Assembly (NCBI GenBank): GCA_020081605.1
Contig: JAHREC010000018.1
Coordinates: 3,596,001-3,660,000 of the forward strand
DNA length: 64,000 bases
Source of the DNA: Albifimbria verrucaria
Taxonomy: Eukaryota > Ascomycota > Sordariomycetes > Hypocreales > Stachybotryaceae
Reading direction: 5' to 3'
A program made the position numbers and the translations under genes. The notes beneath the pieces are model-generated. The model saw only the letters and a program-made list of their open reading frames with translations. It was not told the DNA's origin and did not search any database. Shown piece after piece: positions 13,501 through 24,625 of this stretch (the stretch's first letter is position 1; each line of letters starts with the position of its first letter).

Positions 13501-15523
13501 GGGGAGCCAAGAAGAGTGGAGAGCGTGGGATGACAACCAAGCACACTTACAAACTAACACGATTCGCCTTCGACATTCTACGGGCCATGTTCAAGAAGCA
13601 TGATAGTTTAAGAACCCCGAGAATGTGGCTGGCTTCCTCCCACTTCTGGGTGACGCTCTCATAGACGGCGAGGATGAACTCAAAATATCGGCCTTCCGAC
13701 TGCTTGCTGTTCTTGTCAAGGTTCCATTTTCCACGGATGAGGGTACCAATATCTACAAGGTTGCTGTCAAGGAGGCCACTAAGAGTATCTCAATGTCGAC
13801 AGCTACCACAACGGAAATCTCTCAGGCTGCTCTGAAGATGCTGGCAGTTGTTCTCCGTGACCGTCGGGACGTTATGGTCAAAGATGCCGCCATCGACATG
13901 TTGTTGGGCAAACTAAAGGACGATCTCACGCAACCTCTGTACCGCCACGTCACCTTCAATTTCTTGCGTGCGGTGCTTGATCGTCGTATTGAAACTGCAA
14001 CTGTGTACGACACCATGGACTATGTTGGCATTGTCATGATCACCAACGACGACAAGGACACAAGAGATCTCGCCCGAGGTGCTTTCTTCCAGTTCATTCG
14101 AGAGTATCCGCAAAAGAAGGCTCGCTGGGGCAAGCAGCTCAACTTCATCGTTGCCAATCTCAAGTATGACCGTGAAGGCGGTCGATTGTCCGTCATGGAG
14201 GTCCTGCACCTGCTCCTCATGAAGTCCTCCCACGAGTTTATTCAGGAGGTCGCAGCCACATGCTTCCTGCCACTGTTCTTTGTGCTTGCCAATGATGATA
14301 GCGAGAAGTGCCGTCTGGCCGCTGCCGAACTTCTCAAAGAGGTGTTCCGCAAGTCAGACAAGGAGAGAACTCAGAAGTTCTTGACACTGTTACGATCATG
14401 GGTGGAGAATAACGGTAATGCTGCTGTGCAGCGACTTGGCTTCCAAGTTTTCGGCCATTACTTTGAGTCTTACCCAGAAGCACCCAAGAACAAAAAGGAC
14501 TTCACTCTTGTGCTAGGTCAGGCAGCCGGCATCTTGGCAGCAGATGATGTGAACGACCTCGATGCGGAGTTGCTGGAGACTCTTCTAGGAACAGTCCGTG
14601 TGTTGACGACGGTATTCCCTGAAAAGGTGTTGGCGGCACAGAACGAGACGCTTTGGAAGAATATCGCACGCTGCATGGCCCAACGGCAGCACGGTGTTCA
14701 GCTAGCGGCAGTACGCCTCATTGCCATGTATCTTGCAGACTTTGCCAAGCAAGGCTCCAGTGTCTCGGCAGAGGATACGATTGCGGGATCTCATGGACTG
14801 AGCCTGTCTCTGGATGATGTACAAGAACTCATTCGCCTGACCTTGACAATCCTTTATGGTAAAGAGGTAGATGAGACGCTAGCCAATGAAGCGGGTCAGG
14901 TCTTGGTGTTCCTGGCCCATCGCCTCCCTGCTCCAACGAGTGTGGCTGATCAAGAGGATGAGGAAGAAAAGGAGGAGAAGGAGGACGACGAAGAAGATGA
15001 CGATGATGAAAGCGGGAATACTCTGGAGTACCTCTTCCAGCGCCTTTCTCACGTGCTGCGCAAGGAGATTGCACCCAGGGCAGTAGCCATCGTATCCAAG
15101 GTTGTCGCTATGGAAGTTCTAGAGACTGTGTGCCGTAGGTCTTCAACGGACCGTCTGCGACCTTCTCTTAAGACTATTCTGGTACCTTTGCAGAACATCA
15201 CGGACCCGACCATTGCAGCGCCCTACTCAGCCGACGAGTTGTTCAAGACAAAGCATGAGGCCTTGAAAACCCGGGCGCAGATTCTGATGGACTCGCTTCA
15301 GAAGAAGTTTGGCACGGTCGAATACAGCAAGCAGCTCTTGGCTATTCGTGAAGAAGTGAAGGCCAAGCGTGAGCAAAGGTCCAGCAAGAGAAAGATTGAG
15401 GCGATTGCGCACCCAGAGAAGTATGGCAGGGACAAGAGGAAGAAGCTCGAGAAGGAGAAGGAGAGGAGGAAGATGAGATCGAAGGAGCAAAAGTCTATGA
15501 GACAGGCATACAAAGGATGGTAA
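7583..15523 (+). CDS. utp20: UTP20 / DRIM, U3 snoRNP-associated HEAT-repeat protein
   Basis: Very large nucleolar component of the small-subunit processome, needed for 18S rRNA maturation. The start MPSKSSGRIEKARKKGGTPH is basic, then come HEAT-like helices for the whole length. Landmarks are RFAAEAMSFLVKKAG, LAVLRNLSVEDLGSFLDIATG, ARSTGIKCLVALFQN (DRIM region), an acidic stretch near 14960-15015 and a very basic coiled C terminus (KRKIEAIAHPEKYGRDKRKK). One intron, 8961-9009. Seven frame breaks, all one base missing, near 8151, 9289, 10040, 10674, 11007, 11214 and 13615. Corrected length is 2632 residues, as expected for the family (about 2500-2700). The 2.4 kb from 11247 to 13615 is uninterrupted. 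It converges with ZIM17, leaving 282 bp. Confidence 0.93.
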
Positions 15524-15805
15524 GAGGTTCACCAAGGCTGGTGACTCGAACTGGCGTTTCATGGTTGCCCCTACGGCATGTAGCATACTGGCGGCGTTTG
15601 CATTTGAAGTCTACTTTCATATAGGAACATTATAAACATATTACCAATAGAAGGCCTCTTGGCTTTGTTTATTTCCAGCTATAAGTGGAGGCGGGTATCT
15701 GAAGAAAAGGTCTATAAAACGCCGAATTCCCATTTTTGTTGTTACAGATATGTTTGAATACAGGTTTTGTCTTGTCCCCATTGAGATGACTACACACTGG
15801 GCTCG

Positions 15806-16399
15806 TTAGGATTTTTGAGATGCGCTGTTCTGGGCAGGGTCCTGGTCGCTGTAATCGTCGGGCCAGAACTCGATGTCTCCATCCTCGCCCAGGCTGCCTC
15901 TCTTGACCAGCTGACCCTTCTCGCGCATAATATCCTCGATGGTAACTTTTCTATCCCCAAATATGTTGAGGTGGTCACTGATGACGTGGCGATTGCGGCA
16001 ACTGGGGCAAGTGATGAGCGTAGAGCCGTGGTGGTAGGCTTGCTTGGAGACGTTGTGGTGGGAGCGGTGGCCACAAGGCTTGCAGGTGAAGGAGAGCTGG
16101 TAGTAGGCCACACGCGCCTCGGGCCGTTGGCCTTCGCTGTTGGGGACGTCGGCATCGTCCCATGGTGCGGCAGGCTGTGAGGAGGGCTCAGGAACGGCGT
16201 CGGCAGCGGCAGCGGCAGGCGGCGAAGCTGGCTTCTGGCGCGGCGGAGGCCGTGGGATGGAGTGCTTGGCGCGAATGGACGAAGCAAGCGGTCGCTGTAG
16301 TCGGGGAACGACGAGGCGAGGCGCCGAGCTAACGAGGAGGTTCTGCGAGCGCCCCAAGCGCAGAAGGTTTCGGGCTATCGAAGGCGCGTTGAATGCCAT
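15806..16399 (-). CDS. zim17: DNL-type zinc-finger mitochondrial co-chaperone (Zim17/Tim15/Hep1)
   Basis: Zim17 keeps mitochondrial Hsp70 soluble and supports protein import in the matrix. The 197-residue product has an N-terminal presequence rich in Arg, Ser and Leu without acidic residues (about residues 1-50), a Pro/Ala-rich linker, then the DNL zinc finger. Its four cysteines are C106 and C109 (FTCKPCGHRSHH) and C131 and C134 (ITCPSCRNRH), followed by DHLNIFGDRKVTIEDIM. The start at 16399 is chosen because the presequence begins there; the frame is open 40 codons further upstream but that part is not presequence-like. There are no introns and no frame breaks, unlike most genes in the window. 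Confidence 0.93.
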   Translation of the reverse strand: MAFNAPSIARNLLRLGRSQNLLVSSAPRLVVPRLQRPLASSIRAKHSIPRPPPRQKPASPPAAAAADAVPEPSSQPAAPWDDADVPNSEGQRPEARVAYYQLSFTCKPCGHRSHHNVSKQAYHHGSTLITCPSCRNRHVISDHLNIFGDRKVTIEDIMREKGQLVKRGSLGEDGDIEFWPDDYSDQDPAQNSASQKS

Positions 16400-17168
16400 G
16401 GTTGCGAGTTGGGAGAAGGGGTGCAAGCGAACGAAGCACAAAAGTAGAGTTGAAAATGATGGATGGCGAGGTAGCTTCCAAAAATTTCGTGTACCTGAGA
16501 AAGACTGCGCATAAGGCAAGGGTCTCCAGACGTCATGCTTATGTCAGTCAGGTACAGCAGCTCTTTAGTGCATACAGTGGGCCTCGCGTGATTGGATCTG
16601 CTTTTATTAACGATTCTTTAGCATCTCGTCTATCTATTATGTTCTGCTATTTTCAGTTTCTTAAATACGTGTTCGTAGAGAGGGCAGGATTTAATCTTTG
16701 TTTCCACTACACTCTGTAGTTTAGACACTTTTGGGGGTTATTTTAATCTCGTATTTATTCACCGTGGTGAGTGGTAATGCTCCGCTGTGCCGCCTTAGAT
16801 ACACTTACATGAGGTAGGTCACCTAGGCAGGTAAGAGTCCACGAACACGCACATGCCATAAGGATCAAAATCCAGATTGCAACCTCTTTCTTTGTCCATG
16901 CTGTTACCATGAATGCTCCAGGCTCTATTCTTTCACGTGATAATTACTTCTGTTGAAGTTTGGTTGAGGTCAGAGTAACACCTTATCTTCCTTTTGTATG
17001 TACCACAAACATCGGCCTACAGCATTCTGTATCTTCCTCTCCTGCTACCTCTACTTCGATTTTGGACCTCCTCCTTGAGTTTTCTCGCCAGTCTGTATAC
17101 TAACTTTCGTCCTGATTACGAACTTTTCGACTGTATCATCCTGTTTGAGCCTCCTACAAACCGATACC
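16400..17168. other. Intergenic, no gene seen
   Basis: AT-rich stretch of about 770 bp between the ZIM17 start and the CAP pseudogene. Nothing coding is recognisable; it contains the promoters of the two divergent genes. Confidence 0.6.
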
Positions 17169-17842
17169 ATGTTCATCGCGATACTCAAGCTCTGCCTCTT
17201 CCTATTTCTGCTCCCCTTCTGCAACGGGCAGAAGGATGATACGAAACTTGCCTTCGACATGATCAATCAAGCTCGTCAGATGAAAGGCATCAAGGCTCTT
17301 GCCTAGAATCCAGCCCTTGCCGCCTATGCTCAGTTCTAGGCGAACCAGATGGCTGCAGGACTACAACCCTTCGGTCATGCGTCAGGTCAAATCCGTCTGC
17401 AACAGGGCGAGGTCATATATCAGCAGCAGTTTGGCCAGTGCGACGCCGCCTACGATACTCCCTTGCAAGCAGGAACCCGCGTCTGGCTCGCGCAGGCCTC
17501 TCTGTACAATGACCAGCCCATTACAACAGGCCAAGAACATTGGCTTCACTGGTGTAAGTGACTAATCGCCTACTACATATTCGGTATAGAAGCGTTGTAT
17601 ACTAACTACGAGCAGCTCAGTGTATGTGGTCTAAATCCACCGACATGGGCTGTGCTCGCGCGTATAGCATCTCGGAGCCTTACAAGTATTACGATGTGTG
17701 TCGTTTCTTTCCCGAAGGCAATATGTTAGCACGGCAGCCTGCTCCTTAAATGTGGAGACTAAAAACTAATGCACATGGCGATAGCATCGGCGAGAAACCT
17801 TTCCTTAACCACCCATACAGCTTCACAACATTTGTGGCGTAG
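17169..17842 (+). pseudogene. CAP/PR-1-like secreted protein pseudogene with two Trp-to-TAG changes
   Basis: CAP-superfamily (SCP/PR-1/Ag5) extracellular proteins are small secreted Cys-rich proteins. This locus begins with a signal peptide (MFIAILKLCLFLFLLPFCNG), then FDMINQARQMKGIKAL. Further on come FGHASGQIRLQQGE, GQCDAAYDTPLQAGTRVWLA, TTGQEHWLHW, GCARAYSISEPYK and YDVCRFFPEGN, all typical of fungal CAP proteins. Introns are 17554-17615 (with CTAAC) and 17725-17784. The coding frame holds together over 552 nt, but two in-frame TAG codons occur at 17304-17306 and 17337-17339, each exactly where the family has Trp (before NP and before ANQM). TGG to TAG is a TpG to TpA change, the RIP signature. 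It is probably non-functional; a second start after the stops would lack the signal peptide. Confidence 0.82.
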
Positions 17843-18445
17843 CAGCCTACTCAGATAGGCCACAAGGAACGAGGTGGTGGATGGATGGGCTCATGGCACA
17901 ATATCGCTCCTAAGTTATATGTAGATGGGACACAGTAATAGATACGAACGAATTGGGAATAACTAGGCCTTTAAAGAATTAAAATGATACAGTCATGGAC
18001 GAATGCAAGTGGATTGGCTCCTCAGACTCTCCCTGTGGCACTTTGAGCTGAACTCTATACCCGGTTAGTCCAGGGTAAGCCGTGTCGCGAAACGTCATTA
18101 CATAAGCATACCTCTTTCTGGGCTAAACTGGTCCCAGAAGGTACCGAATTTTTCGAGGACACTAGAGGTAGTGCTACGCGATACAGACAAACGTCGTCGC
18201 CCATGTCGCGACTCCATAACCTGACGCCAATTATCCATACATTGTCAACGATATCCGGCCCGCCCATCACCCAACCGCTGGTGCATACATACAACAGCTC
18301 TGGTAGCAGCAGTTGCCGTTGAATCTGATTGACCCCATTCTCCGCCAAAGCCTGTGCGCGTGCGCCCTGGCGTTGTGTCGTCGCGCGCCAGCGTTACTCC
18401 CTTGCGCCAGCACGAAATGATCACTCAGGTCCCATAACCGGCACA
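17843..18445. other. Intergenic upstream of SNF5 gene, no gene seen
   Basis: About 600 bp between the CAP pseudogene and the SNF5-family start. No coding signal was recognised. It should hold the SNF5 promoter and leader. Confidence 0.55.
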
Positions 18446-20264
18446 ATGGAACGATCAAGACCTCAGGCGTTCGTCTCGACGTACGCACCGCGCCTGCGAA
18501 CCTACAACAACTCTCTCCTGACCCCGTGCTACCGAGCGCACCAACCGGCCCTGTCTCGAGGACCACCAAGCGAGGCACAACCATCATCAACTACGCCGAG
18601 GATGGCTTCGATGATTTGGACGACGATAGCGATGACACGCGACGGCGGCCGACGGGCCTGCGGAGCTTGAGGAAGGAGGACTCCGTCACCAGGCAGGATT
18701 TGGCCGACAAGGTCGGCAAGGAAACCAAGGCGCCAGTCGACCTTCAAGGCATCTGGCGCGATTGGATGGGCAAGAACCGCATAGTGAGAAGCGATCAACA
18801 GTGTGCTTCTCAGGCGAGCCTGCCCCTGACTCTCATCCCGATACGAATCGACCTCGATATCCCCTCCTTTATCCCACCAGCGCCATTCCCGCCCCTAATC
18901 CCAACTCCGTCGACATTTCTTTGCCGCAATACCGACCACAGGAGATGACCGCGCCGTACAAGCTGCGAGACATCTTTTGCTGGAACCTGCACGAGACCCT
19001 CATCACGACGGATCAGTTTGCACAGACGCTAGCCCAAGACCTGGACCTCCCTAATCGCGCTCTCGCTGTTGCAGAGATTAGCAAGCAGATTAGAACGCAA
19101 TTGGAGGAGTATGCTGGAGTCGCTCTCCATCCACTGTTCCACACGGAACAGCAAACAGCGGCCCCGACCCAGGCTCCTACGGGCGCCGCTGTGGGAACCC
19201 CGGTGGATTCGTCTCGGCCTGGTCTCGCTTTCAAGTCTCGCGAAGATTCTCCAGCGTCCGCTGCCAGAGGCATATCGCGCCCCGATACGCCCGCACAGAA
19301 TGGCAGCGTGGCTACGCCGTCACAAGCAGCCGCTACACAGGCGCCTGATGTTACTGCAGAAGCTACGCCAATTCTACCTGATTCCGACGACTACAACCCA
19401 GACGATACCTACCGTTGCATCATTAACCTGAGTATAAATTTGGCCTCGATGCTGTACACCGATAAATTCGAATGGTCCTTGCTACATCCTCCCGGCACAG
19501 CGGAAGCCTTCGCAAAGATAACGTGTGCCGACCTTGGCTTGACCGGTGAATGGATTCCAGCAATGACGCACGCCATTTATGAAGCGGTTCTGCGCCTAAA
19601 GAAAGAAGCATGCGAGGCCGGAGGTCTCGTAGCAGGCTGGGGCGGCCTGCAACAAGAGCTGCCTAATGATGCCGCACACGGCTCGGAAGCCGGCTGGAGA
19701 TATGATCCGGACCACTTGGCTGACGATTGGGAGCCCAAGGTAGAGATCTTGAGCAAGGAAGAGATGGAGAAGCGGGAAGGTGACCGCGAGCGACAAGTGC
19801 GAAGACTGCGACGCGAAACGGCTCGTTTCAGTTCTACGGCTGGCATGCTAGGTGGTACTCCCTTCGGAGCAGTGGTCGAGGTCGAGGAGGAGAGAATGGG
19901 CCGAGGAGAACGCTCCAAGAAGAAGCGACGATTCCGCAGTCTGAGTCCTTTGGGGCGCTCGGGAACGCCAGGTGGACGTGGAACGCCCGACGTAGGCGGC
20001 TACGGAGGCGGAGGTGCTCTGAACGACATGGAGAGGACAACATGGCGGTGCTCGCACTGTCGCATATGGGGACAAGTGTTTGGGCTGTTCGTGATGGCCC
20101 TGCCGGCCCAAGGGTAAGGATTCTCACTTTTTCAACATGCCTGCTCCAGAATGCTAACCTTACGCTAGACGCTCTGCGCCAACTGTGGGCTCTTGTATGA
20201 GCGTGATCGCAGACTTCCGCGCCAGACTAAGAATCTGCACCTCCAAGATCTTCGAGCGGTCTAG
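18446..20264 (+). CDS. SNF5/SMARCB1-family chromatin remodelling subunit with C-terminal GATA-like finger
   Basis: Core subunit of SWI/SNF- or RSC-type remodelling complexes in the nucleus (Snf5/Sfh1/INI1 family). After a polar N terminus come INYAEDGFDDLDDD and LPLTLIPIRIDLDIP. Then the two SNF5 repeats: KLRDIFCWNLHETLITTDQF with AQDLDLP, and CIINLSINLASMLYTDKFEW with CADLGLTGEWIPAMTHAIYE. An acidic/basic linker follows, then a C-terminal GATA-like finger WRCSHCRIWGTSVWAV...LCANCGLLYERDRRLP, as in filamentous-fungal members. One intron, 20114-20168, sits inside the finger. Three frame breaks, each one base lost, near 18522, 18892 and 20068; corrected length 588 residues. The frame stays open for about 97 codons beyond the TAG at 20262, so the true C terminus may be longer. 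Snf5 versus Sfh1 cannot be decided here. Confidence 0.9.
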
Positions 20265-23135
20265 GAACCCACTGATGAGCTCAATATACCGACGCCTGAG
20301 CGTCCTCGACCGCGGTTACCTTCTCAGTCTCCACGAAAGGATCTTCGTCAAGCCCGGCACCAGCCAGGCCTGACACCACCACGTGGTGCCCGTGCTTCGG
20401 GACAATGGCTTCCAGAGTTGCCGGTTCAGAGCACCGACAAGACGGTGATACCGCGCGTTATGCATGTTTTGGGATCTGTTTTGCGAGGACGAGCTTCGGG
20501 GGCGGTATCCGGCCGGAGGGTGCCAGAGCGTCATCGGAACAAATGTGATTTACGCTCTGCAAGTTAGGAGGGAGTGCAATACAGGCTGTCCCACCGACGG
20601 CCTTGGGTAGAGGGGAGAATTACTGTAGATTAACTAGGGAATTGTACAGCGTTCATCAGGGAGGTTGATGATTTGGGACAGGATTTCAAAGATAAGTGAG
20701 AGGCGTAATGGTCGCAATAGTTGGTTTGCCCAGACATAGGAATGGAAGCTTGTTGAGTGAGGTAGGGGAGACGATCGTCCACGCCGTGCAGCCCATGTTG
20801 TCGCATTGTCTTGACTGCCACGAGCGCCAAGGGTCTTGGGAGATGGGAAATAGCCGGCTTGGCCTGAGGCCAAGAGAGATTTGTAGATGCCAAGACGATG
20901 CAAGCCGTTGCGCCTCTTCAACCTCACCGAACATCCGCGTGTTGGACCTCACGTGCTGCGTTGTTTCTCGGAGGAGCTACGCCATTTTGCAACACGGAGG
21001 CTGGAGCGCATCGGTGATGGGAAATGATCGCTTCGTCGTCTCGAGCCCTGAGGTGTATCTGGACGGATTGAACAGCGCTGTTGTCGATCTCTCGCAGTCG
21101 ACAATACTCCTTGGCGGAGGACGCAGATCATTGCCTCATGGTCTTGGCTGGGGGCCCTGGGCCCTTTGAACTTGTTTCCAAGAGATTCAACCCCAGACTG
21201 CATTTGGAGATCTCGGAAGCTTCACCTCCATGATCTCCACGTTGCTGTCGGTATTGGACCCCTGGTCCCCTTTACATGGCTAATGCGACCTTGACAAACC
21301 CTCCACCCCAGGGAAGGACTCCACACCCGAGGGCGACCGGCCGCGGTACGTGATGGGCTTCCGAGGGAGACAGGCTGACGGAGTGTTACGGTCAGACCGG
21401 GTGAATTGGTTTAACCACCATGCTGAACGGGAGGGTAGTTGCGTCGCCGTCGGGGCTGGCTGGGAGTTGCTCCAAGTCATGCCTGACATGACATTTAATA
21501 TCGACCGTGATGCGCATGAAGATGTGCCCTGCGGTCTCCGACTGGACATTGCCGTATACGCCTGCGCAAGCACAAGGGACCGACTACACGTAGCAAGACA
21601 CATGATGGTCGGAAACGACTCAACGGGCCGGGCATGACGGCCCGCAACGTCTCTGTCCATGCTTACAGACGCTACTCAAGCGCGCATGCTATGTATGAAA
21701 CGTGGAGGCACTTCCCGACGGTAACAATGCAGAGGGTCACACTGGGACTTGCTACACGAGCCCAACTTCCCCACAGGCGGGAATTGGAATTACCATGGCA
21801 GTTCCAGAGGAAAGCCGTTTACAGTACAATACGGGTACTTGACGTCAAGGTACAGCGCCCTGCCTTTGCCTTTGCGGAGGAGGCTGCATTGCCAGGGGCA
21901 GGCCGCTGTAGGTACGTTGCCACAGCATGCGAGGCACTTCATAAGCTTGTTCAGTTGTGCCGCCTAATTTGCCATCTACACCACCAACACGGCACAACGC
22001 AGGGCAAGGCAACATAATACAACTCCAAAGTCGGCGTACAGCATTGCCACTAACCATGACATTATGCAGAAACAGGCTGATGTCTATCAATCCATCCGTC
22101 CTGTGACCTCCCGTGCTAACTAGGTAGTCTACATCCTCAAGTATACCGTGGCAAAGGCAGCCCTTAGAATGTCAGCCTCGAGGCTGTCCGTCTGGGACTA
22201 AACACTGCACCCGCCGCGTCAACTGACCGTAACGATGCTTGCAGACGGGCTCCGACTATGGGTCTCCATGCGGGGAACCGAGGACCTCCCTGGCCGTTTG
22301 TGGGGATGCGCGTCGATCTTCTCCAAAGTCATCAATCTCATCTCTCCATCCACGGGGACCAGACGACGAGTCAGAACACCCCAACCTTGCAATACCACCC
22401 GATATCTAACACGGTCCAGCGAACGGCACGTCGGGCGCTTCAGCGCGCGAGCCTACATTGGCTACGCAGCAAGGCATTAGCTCCGCATCCCGTCGTGCCT
22501 TGTGCATCTTGCTCCAGTCACACTCGGTGGAAAGCTTCCGCGAGACGGCGTGATGATATCTCCAACGAGCAAATTGTAGAGGCTCGGCTGCTCAAGCCAT
22601 CCATCTCGGCCGGCTCCAGGCTTCAGCCGACGTATCTGCTCCCGCCGGGCTCTGTTGAGCTTGGATCGACAAGTTTCACCCAAGATCTGGGGCGCTTACA
22701 TGTGTAGTATGAGGAGATACCCTACTTCCCCAACTCCTACAACATGTTTTGAGCCGGGACACTTCCTGGAGCCAAAGACCCGCGATCTGCGCAGCAAGCC
22801 AGTTCTTCCCTGAGACCCTCCTTCCGTCTAGTATGGTAATGGGCTCTCTTATGTCGATCGCACGAGGAGCTTACGGCCCGTAGCCCGAAGCGCCTTTAGA
22901 TCCGTTGTGATGGCTTCAGAACGCGGTGCCCGATGCCTAGCTGGCAAAGATCTTCCATGAGCCTCGGAGCGAGGCTAAGGCCCGACGCTTCTGTCCATCT
23001 GGATCTTGGTGTTTCTTGACGATAGACACGTCTATAAAAGACCTTGGGCCGCACCCTCAAACCATTGTTCTCGGCAACCCACAACACTCTCGGTTCTTGT
23101 ACATAAAGCCACTTCCTCACTGACACTTATTCATC
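20265..23135. other. Gene-poor region between SNF5 and GH7
   Basis: A 2.9 kb stretch without a gene I can support. Several open frames of 80-157 codons exist on both strands, but their translations lack family motifs. A short plus-strand segment near 21749-21860 (HEPNFPTGGNWNYHGSSRG) looks protein-like in isolation and could be a remnant; I could not assign it. Confidence 0.5.
22687..23040 (+). promoter_or_regulatory. Probable GH7 promoter elements
   Basis: TATAAAAG at 23033-23040 sits 96 bp before the GH7 ATG, a good TATA-box position. GGCTAA at 22973-22978 matches the XlnR/Xyr1 core, and CTGGGG at 22687-22692 matches the CreA core SYGGRG. The TATA box is convincing. The other two are short motifs that occur by chance, so cellulase induction and carbon repression are inferences from the gene family. 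Confidence 0.45.
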
Positions 23136-24625
23136 ATGCATCGCACAGTCGCCGCCGCCGCGGCTCTCATCGCTGCCGTCCAAGCTCAGCAGGTCTGCAC
23201 CTCAACCCCGAGCAGCACCCGGCTCTTAGCTGGTCCAAGTGCACAGACAGTGGCTGCAGCGCAGTCGACGGCTCTGTTGTCATCGACGCCAACTGGCGAT
23301 GGACTCACACCAAGGAGGGAACCAACTGTTACACCGGTAACAAATGGGATACCTCCATCTGCACCGACGGTGCCACCTGCGCTCAGCAATGCTGCGTTGA
23401 CGGCGCCGAGTATGAGGCGACATATGGCATCAAGACCAGTGGTGACCAGCTCAGCCTCCAGTTCGTCAAGGAGCACGAGTATGGCAAGAACGTCGGCAGC
23501 CGTGTCTACCTCATGGAGAACGATGATACCTACCAGATGTTCACTCTCCTCGGCAACGAATTCACCTTCGATGTCGATGTTTCCGGCATCAGCTGCGGTC
23601 TGAACGGTGCCCTGTACTTCGTCTCCATGGACGAGGATGGTGGCCTTCCAAGTACGACGGCAACGCTGCCGGCGCCAAGTACGGTACCGGATACTGCGAC
23701 AGCCAGTGCCCTCGCGATGTCAAGTTCATTGACGGTCTTGTAAGTTTCGCCACTTCTTCACTTCTGCTGCATCAACTGACCTCATACCACAGGCCAACTC
23801 TGATGGTTGGGAGCCTTCTGAGGGCGACGAGAACGCTGGTGTTGGCGGTCTCGGCACATGCTGCGCTGAAATGGACATCTGGGAGGCCAACGACATCTCC
23901 ACGGCTTACACTCCCCACCCTTGCCAGAACAACGCCCAGCACTCTTGCGATGGCGACTCTTGCGGAGGCACCTACTCTCCCGACCGCTACAGCGGCGACT
24001 GCGACCCCGATGGCTGCGACTTCAACGCCTACCGCCAGGGCAACCAGACCTTCTACGGCCCCGGTGCTGACTTCACCATCGACACTACCAAGAAGGTGAC
24101 CGTTGTCACCCAGTTCATCGCTGGTGACGATGGCAACCTCGCTGAGATCAAGCGCTTCTACGTCCAGGACGGTAAGGTCATTGCCAACGCCGACTCCCAG
24201 ATCGAAGGTGTCACCGGCAACACAATCACCCAGGACTACTGCGATGCCCAGAAGAAGGTCTTTGGCGACGAGGGTTCCTTCAACAACAACGGTGGTCTTG
24301 CCAAGATGGGCGAGGCCGTCGCTGCCCCATGGTCCTTGTCATGAGCTTGTGGAACGACGTGAGTGAACCCCTGACCCCTTAATCACACCGCGATGCCTTT
24401 GAGGAAACCATATGCTAATCTGCTTGTCTCTAGCACAACTCCAACATGCTCTGGCTCGACTCCACCTTCCCCGTTGATGCTACCGGCCCCGGCTCTGAGC
24501 GTGGCAGCTGCGCCACTGACTCCGGTGACCCAGACGAGGTTGTTGACCAGCACCCCGACTCGACCGTCATCTTCTCCAACATCAAGTTCGGCCCCATCGG
24601 CTCCACCTTTGATGCCCCTGCTTAA
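23136..24625 (+). CDS. Glycoside hydrolase family 7 cellobiohydrolase, no CBM
   Basis: Secreted enzyme cleaving crystalline cellulose with retention of configuration, releasing cellobiose. [19 protein letters not shown] is a signal peptide; the mature enzyme starts at QQVCT. The catalytic signature EMDIWEAND lies at residues 228-236 (nucleophile E228, D230, acid/base E233, pattern ExDxxE). Many conserved Cys and [35 protein letters not shown] and [12 protein letters not shown] mark the cellobiohydrolase fold. Introns 23740-23792 and 24359-24433. Three frame breaks, one base lost each, near 23199, 23645 and 24325; corrected length 454 residues. The protein stops straight after the core, without linker or CBM1. 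A TATA box is 96 bp upstream. Family is certain; cellobiohydrolase rather than endoglucanase is likely from the loop sequences. Confidence 0.93.

Noticed and set aside
22258..22707. 149-codon + strand open frame upstream of GH7
   Set aside because: No family motif and no signal peptide; the GH7 promoter begins in the same area. Regarded as chance.
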